Source of the DNA: Chamaesiphon sp.
GTDB taxonomy: Bacteria; Cyanobacteriota; Cyanobacteriia; Cyanobacteriales; Chamaesiphonaceae
Reading direction: 5' to 3'
Assembly (NCBI GenBank): GCA_026786125.1
Contig: JAJAYU010000056.1
Location: 1-13,384 of the forward strand
DNA length: 13,384 nucleotides
Shown here: piece after piece, positions 6,958 to 13,384 of the stretch
How positions within the stretch are numbered: the first letter of the stretch is position 1
Layout of the letters: each line of letters starts with the position of its first letter
Notes under the pieces: generated by a model
The model's database searches: none
Told to the model about the DNA's origin: nothing
The model's input: the letters and a program-made list of their open reading frames with translations, nothing else
Made by a program: the position numbers and the translations under genes

Positions 6958-8310
6958 ATGCCTCAAATCCTCAGCTTTATTCCTAGTGCTAAAACATTGT
7001 GGTTACTAGCTAGCGGAGGATTTGTCACCACAATTATCGCGATCTTAATCCCTGCGCCTCAGGGGATTTTGATCGCGGTTGCCCTCACATTTGCTTGGTA
7101 TTTGTTGATTCTCGTTCTTGCAGGTATTGATGCTGGGCGGAATCAAACAGATCGGATTCAGGTAAGTCGAGAACCATTAGGGAAGCTTTCGATCGGTCGC
7201 GACAATCCAGTTACAATTACGATTCAGGCTGGGCAAACTAGCGGTAAATCTCGCCAATTCAACTATCAGATTCGCGACGGTTCACCCCAAGATTTGCCTG
7301 GAACACCCGAATTAATTGCTGGACAATTAGAACCAGGTAAAAGTCAAACTAGCACCTATACAGTCCAGCCTTACCAACGAGGCGAGTACGAATGGCAAGG
7401 AATTCAAGTTAGGCAATTGGGTATCTGGGGATTGGCTTGGCAACAGTGGCGAGTAGATGCCGCCCAAACTGTCCCTGTTTATCCAGATTTAATTGGCTTA
7501 AAGGCTCTCTCGATCAAACTTGCACTCCAATCCAGCGGAGCTATGCGCCAAGCCCGAAAGCGGGGAATCGGCACCGAATTTAGCGAACTCCGCGAGTATA
7601 ACATTGGGGATGACCCCAGATCGATCGATTGGAAAGCCACCGCTCGGCGCAATCGCCCCCTAATTCGGCTCCTAGAACCAGAGCAAGAACAAACCGTAAT
7701 TATCCTACTCGATCGCGGTCGGCTGATGACCGCTAATATTCAAGGATATAAACGCTTCGATTTTGGTCTAAATGCTACCCTCTCCCTCGCACTCACCGCC
7801 ATTCAACGGGGAGATCGAGTCGGTGTCGGCGTATTCGATCGATATTTGACTACCTGGATCCCACCCCAGCAGGGACAAAATCACTTTTCTAGAATCCTCG
7901 ATAAGGTAAGCCGGATTCAGCCCGAATTGCTTGAACCAGATTACCTCGGAGCAGTCACCACCATTCTCAAACAACAAAGTCGCCGCGCTCTAGTCGTGAT
8001 CATCACTGATATCATCGACGATATCGCCTCAGCCGAGCTACTCACCGCCCTCGGTAGACTCACTCCCCGCTATCTCCCCTTCTGTGTCACCCTCCGCGAT
8101 CCCCAAGTCGATGTCCGCGCTCATCAATTAGCCACCGATATTCCAGGCGCATACACTCAAGCCGTCGCCCTAGATTTACTCCGTCAACGGGAACTCGCCT
8201 TCGCCAATCTCAAACGCAAAGGGGTATTAGTCTTAGATGCTCCAGCTACGCAAATTAGTGATAGATTGGTCGATCGATATATTCAAATCAAATCTAGAAA
8301 TCAATTGTAA
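6958..8310 (+). CDS. DUF58 domain membrane protein with degenerate von Willebrand A fold
   Basis: This is a 450-residue protein with two hydrophobic segments at the N-terminus (about 12-32 and 36-56), followed by a beta-rich region (about 65-180). The DUF58 signature GTEFSELREYNIGDDPRSIDW is at 205-225, leading to WKATARRNRPLIRLLEPE. The C-terminal part looks like a von Willebrand A domain (246 onward), but the metal-site motif DxSxS reads DRGRL at 252-256, so classical metal coordination may be weak or lost. DUF58 proteins commonly work with MoxR-type AAA ATPases, and no such gene is in this window. The gene starts 5 bases after the secreted pentapeptide/TPR gene, so it forms a two-gene unit with it. 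The start is ATG at 6958-6960. The family function is not well defined, so I make no further assignment. Confidence 0.85.
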   Translation: MPQILSFIPSAKTLWLLASGGFVTTIIAILIPAPQGILIAVALTFAWYLLILVLAGIDAGRNQTDRIQVSREPLGKLSIGRDNPVTITIQAGQTSGKSRQFNYQIRDGSPQDLPGTPELIAGQLEPGKSQTSTYTVQPYQRGEYEWQGIQVRQLGIWGLAWQQWRVDAAQTVPVYPDLIGLKALSIKLALQSSGAMRQARKRGIGTEFSELREYNIGDDPRSIDWKATARRNRPLIRLLEPEQEQTVIILLDRGRLMTANIQGYKRFDFGLNATLSLALTAIQRGDRVGVGVFDRYLTTWIPPQQGQNHFSRILDKVSRIQPELLEPDYLGAVTTILKQQSRRALVVIITDIIDDIASAELLTALGRLTPRYLPFCVTLRDPQVDVRAHQLATDIPGAYTQAVALDLLRQRELAFANLKRKGVLVLDAPATQISDRLVDRYIQIKSRNQL

Positions 8311-8321
8311 ATGCTTAGAAT

Positions 8322-8337
8322 AAAGATATCAATCTTT
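8322..8337. terminator. Weak hairpin between convergent gene ends
   Basis: AAAGAT and ATCTTT form a 6-base stem with an ATCA loop, lying between the end of the DUF58 gene (8310) and the end of xisI (8351). The position suits a two-way terminator, but the stem is AT-rich and no U-run follows on either strand. Confidence 0.3.
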
Positions 8338-8350
8338 GCGATCATAGATC

Positions 8351-8686
8351 CTATCCTACTGCGTATTCAGTATGCTGTCTTATATAAACAGGATGGAAAG
8401 CCAATACGATTTTATCCTTCGGAATGCCTGCTGCTAATAATTCATCTGTGATCCCATCTTCGGTGCCATCTCTTTGTACCCAAACTTTACCATCTCGTAT
8501 TTCGACATGGATTAAAAAACCATGAATCCGTCTATCGCCATCCCAACCTTCAATTACCAGAAAGAATTGGCTCCGTTCAGCATCAATTACTACTCGCCGA
8601 TTGATGTCACTGTGACTGTAAGTGATTGCAGCATATTCTCGTAAGATTTTTTCAATGATCTCGCTATAATTATTTAGGTTATCCAT
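8351..8686 (-). CDS. xisI: XisI family protein (fdxN element excision controlling factor)
   Basis: At 111 residues this is the normal length for XisI. Recognisable family blocks are YSEIIEKILREYA, NRRVVIDAERSQFFLVIEGWDG, RRIHGFLIHVEIRDGKVWVQRDGTEDGI and the C-terminal GIPKDKIVLAFHPVYIRQHTEYAVG. In heterocystous cyanobacteria, XisH and XisI are needed with the XisF recombinase for excision of the fdxN element, but XisHI pairs are widespread in cyanobacteria with no such element, and their general role is unclear. The start ATG (8684-8686) overlaps the end of xisH by 13 bases, which points to translational coupling and a joint function. There is no recombinase gene in the window. The region has no CGATCG, in contrast to the flanking genes. 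Confidence 0.93.
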   Translation of the reverse strand: MDNLNNYSEIIEKILREYAAITYSHSDINRRVVIDAERSQFFLVIEGWDGDRRIHGFLIHVEIRDGKVWVQRDGTEDGITDELLAAGIPKDKIVLAFHPVYIRQHTEYAVG

Positions 8687-9090
8687 TTAGTAATTTCCTT
8701 GTTTTGGATATTAAAAACAACTAGATTTAGATGATTCTTCCTTATTATCAGTTCACCAATTGCTTCTGAAAATAAATCCATATAAATTGTCTGACTAATT
8801 GCAAGATATAATACCCGATGAGATTTTTGCTCTTCTAATATCTGAGAGTATAGAAGATATTGACCTAGTGCAGTTTCTAATTCACGTACTGGTGAATTAC
8901 CGATAAAGCTCTTGATCTCAACAGCAATTTGAAGTTCTCCTTTGTTTGCTGCCAGCAATTTTCTTGCTCCTAGATCGATATAGACAGATCTACTACCAAT
9001 ACTCAATGTTAGTGGATCTTCAGTGATTGTCCACCCATCTTTCTCTAATGCCGTTCTGACAGTATCGTGGTAAAAATCTTTTGCTGGCAT
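8674..9090 (-). CDS. xisH: XisH family protein, PD-(D/E)XK nuclease-like
   Basis: At 138 residues it has typical XisH length and blocks: MPAKDFYHDTVRTALEKDGW at the start, then YIDLGARKLLAANKGE, IAVEIKSFIG and ALGQYLLY. Asp39 in YIDLGA with Glu58-x-Lys60 in VEIKSF and Gln77 in GQYLLY make a PD-(D/E)XK-type arrangement, so the protein is probably related to restriction endonuclease-fold enzymes; activity here is inferred, not shown. The ATG is at 9088-9090. The stop TAA (8674-8676) lies within xisI, so the two are expressed together. The gene is AT-richer than its neighbours and has no CGATCG. It may be acquired DNA. A nuclease/partner role similar to a toxin-antitoxin or defence pair is possible but unproven. 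Confidence 0.93.
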   Translation of the reverse strand: MPAKDFYHDTVRTALEKDGWTITEDPLTLSIGSRSVYIDLGARKLLAANKGELQIAVEIKSFIGNSPVRELETALGQYLLYSQILEEQKSHRVLYLAISQTIYMDLFSEAIGELIIRKNHLNLVVFNIQNKEITKWIT

Positions 9091-9112
9091 ATCTATAATA
9101 AATTAATGATCT

Positions 9113-9137
9113 TTGGGTGCTTATAATCAGCACCCAA
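9113..9137 (-). terminator. Hairpin TTGGGTGC/GCACCCAA after the nitroreductase gene
   Basis: An 8-base GC-containing stem with a 9-base loop begins 7 bases past the nitroreductase stop codon and ends 23 bases before the xisH start. On the minus strand it is followed by an A/T-rich run without a clean U-tract. It probably separates the nitroreductase transcript from xisHI. Confidence 0.5.
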
Positions 9138-9143
9138 GCGAAA

Positions 9144-9791
9144 TTATCTCTGGTAAGGACGATCGATCCGATCGAGTGATACGTTAAATTCAAATGGCAT
9201 CCGACCTGGATTTTTGCGTGGTTCGGCAGCGTAGCCGATCGGTAGTACTAGGGCGATGGCGATATCTGGATCGTTTTCAGCACCGATTACTGCTTTGACT
9301 TTATCCTCGCTCCAGCCATTCATCATGCAGGTAGACAAGCCCAAACTCTCAGCGGCAAGCATGGCGTGAGTCGCAGCAATAATTGCATCTTTGATCGCAT
9401 ATTCCCGTGCTTTGTCACCTAATGCAACTGAGAAATCAGGAATAGCTTTCTTGAAATAACCAACGGTACCTTCATTCCAAGCTCCAGTCTGTAAACCCTG
9501 TTCCAAGATTGGTGTCAAATCTCGCTCACCAGCCTTAATATCGGCAGCAAACACCAAATTTACAGGTGCTTGGAGGATTTGAGGTTGATTGAAGCAAGCA
9601 GCTCCTAGCGCGGCTTTCTGTTCGGGACTCTGGACGACGATAATCCGCCAATCTTGGATATTGAAACTACTTGGGGCGGCGACAGTGAGTTCGAGCAGTT
9701 GACGGAGTAATGCTGGATCGATCGGATCTGGTTTGAAGTTTTTGATCGATCGGCGTTGTAAAATTGCGGTAGGTACGTCTAGTGGCATCAT
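9144..9791 (-). CDS. Nitroreductase family FMN-dependent oxidoreductase
   Basis: This 215-residue protein is of the NADPH-dependent flavin reductase/nitroreductase fold and is probably a soluble homodimer with FMN. Visible marks are Arg13-Arg14-Ser15 in RRSIKNF (phosphate of FMN), PSSFNIQDWRIIVV at 40-53, HAMLAAESLGLSTCMMNGW at about 142-160, and the closing IALVLPIGYAAEPRKNPGR, a typical LGYP-type end. The substrate is not readable from sequence. Two adjacent ATGs (9789-9791 and 9786-9788) can start it. The DNA immediately upstream is a TTTAGGC heptamer array, so its leader is repeat sequence. It diverges from the ABC permease gene at 9875. Confidence 0.9.
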   Translation of the reverse strand: MMPLDVPTAILQRRSIKNFKPDPIDPALLRQLLELTVAAPSSFNIQDWRIIVVQSPEQKAALGAACFNQPQILQAPVNLVFAADIKAGERDLTPILEQGLQTGAWNEGTVGYFKKAIPDFSVALGDKAREYAIKDAIIAATHAMLAAESLGLSTCMMNGWSEDKVKAVIGAENDPDIAIALVLPIGYAAEPRKNPGRMPFEFNVSLDRIDRPYQR

Positions 9792-9818
9792 TTAGGCTTT
9801 AGCTGTTAGGTTTTAGGC
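9791..9818. repeat. Heptamer array TTTAGGC family x4
   Basis: The units TTTAGGC, TTTAGCT, GTTAGGT and TTTAGGC are in perfect period 7 and touch the ATG of the nitroreductase gene. They are the reverse complement of the GCCTAAA units at 3315-3328. Confidence 0.85.
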
Positions 9819-9874
9819 TTGAGGATCGTCTCCCATCTTAGTATATTCGGCTCGATCGAATTTCCCAACTCAAA

Positions 9875-10747
9875 ATGCGCCAATCACTACTAGTTAAATC
9901 CATTCAGTCTAATTTTTGGAAGTCCCCAACCGTAAGGCTAATCGGGATTTATGGTGGCTTGAGTGCGATCGCTAGTTTGATGCTGTTTCCCTTACTATGG
10001 TTATTGAGTACATCCCTCAAATCGGCGGACGAAAATATCTTTCAGTCGCCACCACAGTTATTACCCAGTCATCCGACTGTTGAAAATATTATTACCGTTT
10101 GGCAAAGTAATGATTTTGGACGCTATTTATTTAATAGCAGCATCGTGGCGGTGTTGAGTGTAGGGATCAATCTGATCTTTTGTGCCCTAGCTGCTTACCC
10201 ATTAGCTCGGCTAGAATTTAAGGGTAAAGAAATTATCTTTTCAATTGTCGTTTCGACGATTATGATTCCATTTCAGATCGTGATGATTCCGCTGTATATC
10301 ATCGCCGTTCAGTTGGGATTAGTGAATAGTTACTTGGGTGTAATCTTACCCAATCTTGCTTCTGCTTTTGGGATATTTTTATTACGAGAAGCCTTTGCGT
10401 CTGTGCCCAAAGAACTCGAAGAAGCGGCGAGAATGGATGGCTGTTGGGAGATTGGGATTTGGTGGAGTGTGATGTTACCCGCTATTCGCCCGTCCCTGGT
10501 TACTTTAGCAATTTTTGTATTTATTGGTGCCTGGAGTGATTTTCTGTGGCCGTTAATTGTGCTTCAGGATGATACTCTATATACGCTCCCATTGGGCGTA
10601 GCTAAATTAGCCGAAGGTGCGTTTGGATTGAACTGGCGATTGGTAGCGGCTGGCTCAGTTATTTCGATCGCACCTGTATTCGCATTATTCATGTTTGTCC
10701 AAAGATATATCGTCCCTACTGCCGCTGGTAGCGGAGTTAAAGGTTGA
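9875..10747 (+). CDS. Carbohydrate-type ABC transporter permease (MalG-like)
   Basis: This 290-residue inner-membrane permease has about six hydrophobic segments (roughly 22-45, 86-110, 117-143, 150-170, 206-230, 258-279). The EAA loop that docks on the ATPase is clear at about 182-202 (LEEAARMDGCWEIGIWWSVMLP). The C-terminus FVQRYIVPTAAGSGVKG matches the usual (F)xQRYxVxGxxxGAVKG ending of MalG/CUT1 subunits. It would import a sugar or sugar-related solute with a binding protein, a second permease and an ATPase, none of which are in the window. Other subunits may be elsewhere, as is often seen in cyanobacteria. ATG is at 9875-9877, with the nitroreductase diverging to the left. It converges with dgkA; the 70-base gap 10748-10820 has no clear terminator. 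Confidence 0.93.
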   Translation: MRQSLLVKSIQSNFWKSPTVRLIGIYGGLSAIASLMLFPLLWLLSTSLKSADENIFQSPPQLLPSHPTVENIITVWQSNDFGRYLFNSSIVAVLSVGINLIFCALAAYPLARLEFKGKEIIFSIVVSTIMIPFQIVMIPLYIIAVQLGLVNSYLGVILPNLASAFGIFLLREAFASVPKELEEAARMDGCWEIGIWWSVMLPAIRPSLVTLAIFVFIGAWSDFLWPLIVLQDDTLYTLPLGVAKLAEGAFGLNWRLVAAGSVISIAPVFALFMFVQRYIVPTAAGSGVKG

Positions 10748-10820
10748 CATCTTAACAGGGTTGAAAGGATCGACAAATTGTGAATCAGAGTGATTGATTT
10801 GACGAACTAGCTGTGGTGGA

Positions 10821-11414
10821 TTAGATCCCGAACAAGATCATTACTTTTGGAGCAATTAGACACAATCCAACTAGAACTGAAGCAAACGCCGAAACCAAGA
10901 CAGCTCCAGCGGCACAATCCTTGGCAATCTTGGCAAGTTCATGATAATTTTGACCAACAGTGAGATCGACAACAGATTCGATCGCGGTGTTTAATAGTTC
11001 TAGGGTCAAAACTAGACCACTAGTGATACAAATTATCGCCATCTCGACATTTGTCAAACTCAATAAGGCACCGATGCTAATCGCCAATGTGCCCATCACA
11101 CAGTGAATCCGAAAATTTCGTTGGGTATTGAAAGCATAAGTCACACCAGCGGCAGCGTATTTGAAACTCACCCCAATACTGGTTGCTACTCGCCAAGCCT
11201 TAACCCGTTGTTGATGATTGCGCTCTAATTGCTGGTTGACAGAATTTGATACCTTGCTAGCCATATCTGGTTGGATACTCGTAGTATTGGATGATTCATC
11301 CAGTTTAATCTGCATTTGTGGTTGTTCCCAGAGGGAAAATAATGATTTTTTAATTAGATAGCTCACACTTATGGCTGAAAAAGTTTCATGCCTAATTTGG
11401 CAATAAAAACTCAC
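10821..11414 (-). CDS. dgkA: Diacylglycerol/undecaprenol kinase family membrane protein
   Basis: This protein belongs to the DgkA family, small integral membrane kinases that phosphorylate diacylglycerol or undecaprenol. The core occupies about residues 72-197, with three membrane segments and the family motifs YAFNTQRNFRIH (93-104), ELLNTAIESVVDL (139-151) and AKDCAAGAVL (164-173). Glu139, Asn142 and Glu146 correspond to the catalytic glutamates and asparagine of Escherichia coli DgkA. The longest start is GTG at 11412-11414, which overlaps the ybeY stop as GTGA, giving 197 residues with a long N-terminal extension of low complexity. ATG codons at residue 34 (11313-11315) and residue 51 are alternative starts and would fit the family core better. 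It is last in a priA, DUF3285-like, ybeY, dgkA cluster. Confidence 0.9.
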   Translation of the reverse strand: MSFYCQIRHETFSAISVSYLIKKSLFSLWEQPQMQIKLDESSNTTSIQPDMASKVSNSVNQQLERNHQQRVKAWRVATSIGVSFKYAAAGVTYAFNTQRNFRIHCVMGTLAISIGALLSLTNVEMAIICITSGLVLTLELLNTAIESVVDLTVGQNYHELAKIAKDCAAGAVLVSAFASVLVGLCLIAPKVMILFGI

Positions 11415-11884
11415 AGACCAATTTGAGTAAGAAAAGTTTCTTGTTGATCCAACATTATCAGTAGACTTGATTCATCGGGGTGATCCCATCCCAACAAATG
11501 TAGTAGTCCATGACTAGCCAACCATGCCAACTCCTTGTCTAGAGCATACCCATGTTCAGGGGCTTGTCTAACAGCAGTATCGACAGAAATAATAATATCT
11601 CCCAAATATAGAGATAAATTACCTGGTTCTGGCTCAATTTCGGGAAAATCAACTTCCATCGCCGCAAATGACAAGACATCGGTAGATTTGTCTTGATGGC
11701 GAAATTGAGCATTCAAAGCTTGGATTTCAGTATCGGTAGTGAGGCGGAGACTTAGCTCGTAAGTATCTGCTGGTGGTAAATCCAATCCTGGTGTCTGGTG
11801 CCAGTCTTGAAACCACCCCACCCAAGTAGATTCATCCACAACACTGGGCTGGTAGAGATCTTGGACAATTAATTCTAGATTCAT
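11411..11884 (-). CDS. ybeY: Endoribonuclease YbeY (rRNA maturation factor)
   Basis: This is a 157-residue metallo-RNase that acts in 16S rRNA 3'-end maturation and ribosome quality control. The zinc motif HGLLHLLGWDH is at 125-135, with His125, His129 and His135 as ligands. The KSTDVLSFA block at 66-74 and YLGDIIIS at 93-100 are also family marks, so the gene is complete. ATG is at 11882-11884. The stop TGA at 11411-11413 overlaps the candidate dgkA GTG start by one base shift (GTGA), which suggests coupled translation. A ybeY-dgkA neighbourhood is common in cyanobacteria. Confidence 0.96.
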   Translation of the reverse strand: MNLELIVQDLYQPSVVDESTWVGWFQDWHQTPGLDLPPADTYELSLRLTTDTEIQALNAQFRHQDKSTDVLSFAAMEVDFPEIEPEPGNLSLYLGDIIISVDTAVRQAPEHGYALDKELAWLASHGLLHLLGWDHPDESSLLIMLDQQETFLTQIGL

Positions 11885-11966
11885 CTAGGAAGTCGAAATA
11901 TGGTTGCGAGAGACTAGCGAGAATTTTTACGCTGGGAGGATGATGCTTGTGCCCAAAGCCTAAAAT

Positions 11967-12173
11967 CTATCTACTCAGATATGCTAATCCAACGAATAAC
12001 GTGATCAAACCGATTGCACTCAGGGCAAAGTGTTTGAGAGACTTAGCACCCTTTTTGACCATGTTCCGCATGGCATATTTGACAAACTTGGTTTTGAGTT
12101 CTTCTGGGGTCGGTGGGACTTCAGCATTTGTAGTAGTTTTGGAAATGGGGTTATCTATGGATATATCACTCAT
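11967..12173 (-). CDS. Small single-membrane-span protein, DUF3285-like
   Basis: With ATG at 12171-12173 this is a 68-residue protein. A longer start would be TTG at 12207-12209 and is less likely. After a disordered acidic N-terminus it reads PPTPEELKTKFVKYAMRNM, then a basic stretch VKKGAKSLKHF, then one membrane segment (LSAIGLITLFVGLAYLSR). I recognise this pattern as cyanobacterial DUF3285. Its function is unknown. It sits between priA and ybeY on the same strand, and its stop codon is next to a GCCTAAA heptamer. Confidence 0.75.
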   Translation of the reverse strand: MSDISIDNPISKTTTNAEVPPTPEELKTKFVKYAMRNMVKKGAKSLKHFALSAIGLITLFVGLAYLSR

Positions 12174-12254
12174 AGTGGCGATTAGTCTAATAGTTTTACT
12201 TAAATTCAACTAGCTTCATCTTACAACATGATTTATTTACTTTCTGTAACAATT

Positions 12255-13384
12255 TTACAAAAAGTTCTGCGGATCCACATCAATTGTCATTTTGACCACG
12301 TTGGAACATTTACTTCTAAGTAATTCCCAATCAGGTAGCGTTGCAGTACCATTTGCTAAATATTTGAGCATGATTTGCCAACGATAACGATTATTAACCC
12401 GCATCACTGTTGCGGGTGCGGGGCCTAATACTTCATAATGTCCAGCAATTGCCCCATCATTGAGAGCTAATCCAATTTCAGTCACCGTCTGTTCGACAGC
12501 GACAGGATCGATGCTATTAAACCTGAGCAAAATCAGTTTGCCATAGGGGGGATAATCGAGCATCCGACGTTCGGGTAACTCAGCCGCAATAAATGCCTGA
12601 TAATCATGCCTAGTTACCGCCGCAAGTACGGGATGATCTGGATTATAAGTTTGAATAATCACCTTTCCGGCTTCATCCCCCCGCCCACAACGTCCCGCCA
12701 CTTGAGTCAATGTTTGAAAAGTCCGCTCGGCAGCCCGATAATCGGATAAATGTAATAGCCCATCCGCAGCCACCACCCCCACCAAGGTGACTTGTGGCAA
12801 GTCCAATCCTTTAGTCAGCATTTGGGTACCAACAAGTAAATCCGCCTCGCCACGGACAAATGCGGTCAAGATCTGGCGATGTGCGCCCTTGGTGCGAGTA
12901 GTGTCACTGTCGAATCGCAGACAGGTAAGTTCGGGAAACTGCTGATTCAATTCTTCAACAATTTTTTGGGTACCACTCCCAAAGAATTTGAAATAAGCAG
13001 ATTCACACTCAGGACACTTGCTGGGCTGGGGTTCGCAATGGTTGCAGTAATGGCAACGTAATAGAGCACTTGCTGCAGCTCCTGGCTGATGATACGACAG
13101 AGATACATCGCAGTTGGGACACTCACACACATAGCCACAAGTCCGACAGGAGACGAAAGTACTATGTCCACGCCGATGGATAAACAAGATCCCCTGTTGC
13201 TTATTTGCTTGCATCTGGCGCAAAGCCTGGGCGAGAGGACGACTAAAGATGCTCCGATTGCCATCTTTCAATTCTTGCCGCATGTCTACAATGGCGACTG
13301 GCGGTAGGGGGCGAGAGTGGACGCGGGTGGGGAGGGGGAGGTAGATGGGGACTTGGGGACTTGGGGACTGGGAGACTGGGAGAC
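12255..13384 (-). CDS. priA: Primosomal helicase PriA, C-terminal part (5' end outside the window)
   Basis: PriA is the replication-restart helicase that loads the primosome at stalled forks. About 375 codons are visible, of a family that is usually 730-850 residues. The frame continues upstream past the ATG at 13281-13283: it reads YLPLPTRVHSRPLPPVAIVD before MRQELKDGNRSIFS, which is normal PriA sequence, so that ATG is internal. Following it are HRRGHSTFVSCRTCGYVCECPNCDVSL and RCHYCNHCEPQPSKCPEC, the zinc-binding cysteine pairs, then helicase motifs GTQMLTKGLDLP and QVAGRCGRGDEAGKVIIQT. The stop is TAA at 12255-12257. At the window edge an octamer repeat lies in frame (see 13347-13384). priA is first in the minus-strand cluster with the DUF3285-like gene, ybeY and dgkA. 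Confidence 0.95.
   Translation of the reverse strand, partial: LPVSQSPSPQVPIYLPLPTRVHSRPLPPVAIVDMRQELKDGNRSIFSRPLAQALRQMQANKQQGILFIHRRGHSTFVSCRTCGYVCECPNCDVSLSYHQPGAAASALLRCHYCNHCEPQPSKCPECESAYFKFFGSGTQKIVEELNQQFPELTCLRFDSDTTRTKGAHRQILTAFVRGEADLLVGTQMLTKGLDLPQVTLVGVVAADGLLHLSDYRAAERTFQTLTQVAGRCGRGDEAGKVIIQTYNPDHPVLAAVTRHDYQAFIAAELPERRMLDYPPYGKLILLRFNSIDPVAVEQTVTEIGLALNDGAIAGHYEVLGPAPATVMRVNNRYRWQIMLKYLANGTATLPDWELLRSKCSNVVKMTIDVDPQNFL
13347..13384. repeat. Octamer tandem repeat in the priA coding frame
   Basis: The units GGGGACTT, GGGGACTT, GGGGACTG and GGAGACTG, plus a partial GGAGAC, have a strict period of 8 and continue to the window edge. On the minus strand they read in frame as LPVSQSPSPQVP and lie just before the conserved YLPLPTRV of PriA. 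Because 8 is not a multiple of 3, each added unit shifts frame, so the total copy number must keep priA open. Confidence 0.8.

Noticed and set aside
8351..9090. Edge of an fdxN-type excision element
   Set aside because: There is no recombinase (XisF-like) gene and no interrupted fdxN, so the XisHI names do not imply an excised element here.
10748..10820. Terminator between the permease and dgkA
   Set aside because: I find no stem of useful length or U-run in this convergent gap.
12255..13283. A complete short PriA starting at the ATG at 13281-13283
   Set aside because: The frame stays open upstream and reads normal PriA sequence (RVHSRPLPPVAIVD), so this ATG is internal and the gene runs off the window.

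Overview
The window looks like chromosomal DNA from a cyanobacterium. By eye, CGATCG occurs about forty times where chance would give about three, and the full HIP1 octamer GCGATCGC is present at 3642-3649 and 9965-9972. Several genes belong to cyanobacterial families: xisH/xisI, a small protein I recognise as DUF3285-like, and a secreted pentapeptide-repeat protein. Intergenic DNA is rich in short tandem heptamers of the cyanobacterial STRR type. I cannot name the genus.

Layout. 1-4820 is a run of minus-strand genes: murE (cell wall), a short histidine-kinase-like protein, a membrane-anchored metallophosphoesterase, and gatA (Glu-tRNA(Gln)/Asp-tRNA(Asn) amidotransferase subunit A). gatA carries an in-frame TAA at 737-739, exactly where a glutamine codon is expected, and the frame is intact and conserved on both sides of it. 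4923-5971 holds two divergent genes of unknown function whose start codons are 8 bases apart. A roughly 210-base repeat- and palindrome-filled spacer follows. 6182-8310 is a two-gene plus-strand unit: a secreted pentapeptide/TPR protein and a DUF58 membrane protein. 8351-9090 is a minus-strand, overlapping xisH-xisI pair. 9144-9791 is a nitroreductase, diverging from a sugar-type ABC permease at 9875-10747. 10821 to the right edge is a minus-strand housekeeping cluster, priA, DUF3285-like, ybeY, dgkA, with priA running off the right edge and ybeY/dgkA overlapping as GTGA.

How the genes relate. Most are housekeeping genes for replication restart (priA), ribosome and rRNA maturation (ybeY), tRNA charging (gatA), lipid phosphorylation (dgkA) and peptidoglycan (murE). 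They do not form one pathway. The accessory-looking part is xisHI, which has no CGATCG and no neighbouring recombinase.

The points most worth checking are: the gatA nonsense codon; the heptamer repeats that sit in inverted pairs in spacers and supply stop codons or touch start codons of neighbouring genes; an octamer repeat lying inside the open priA frame; a histidine-kinase-like protein with Gln in place of the phospho-accepting His; and the unknown divergent pair. I do not see a clearly new multi-gene defence or mobile system.
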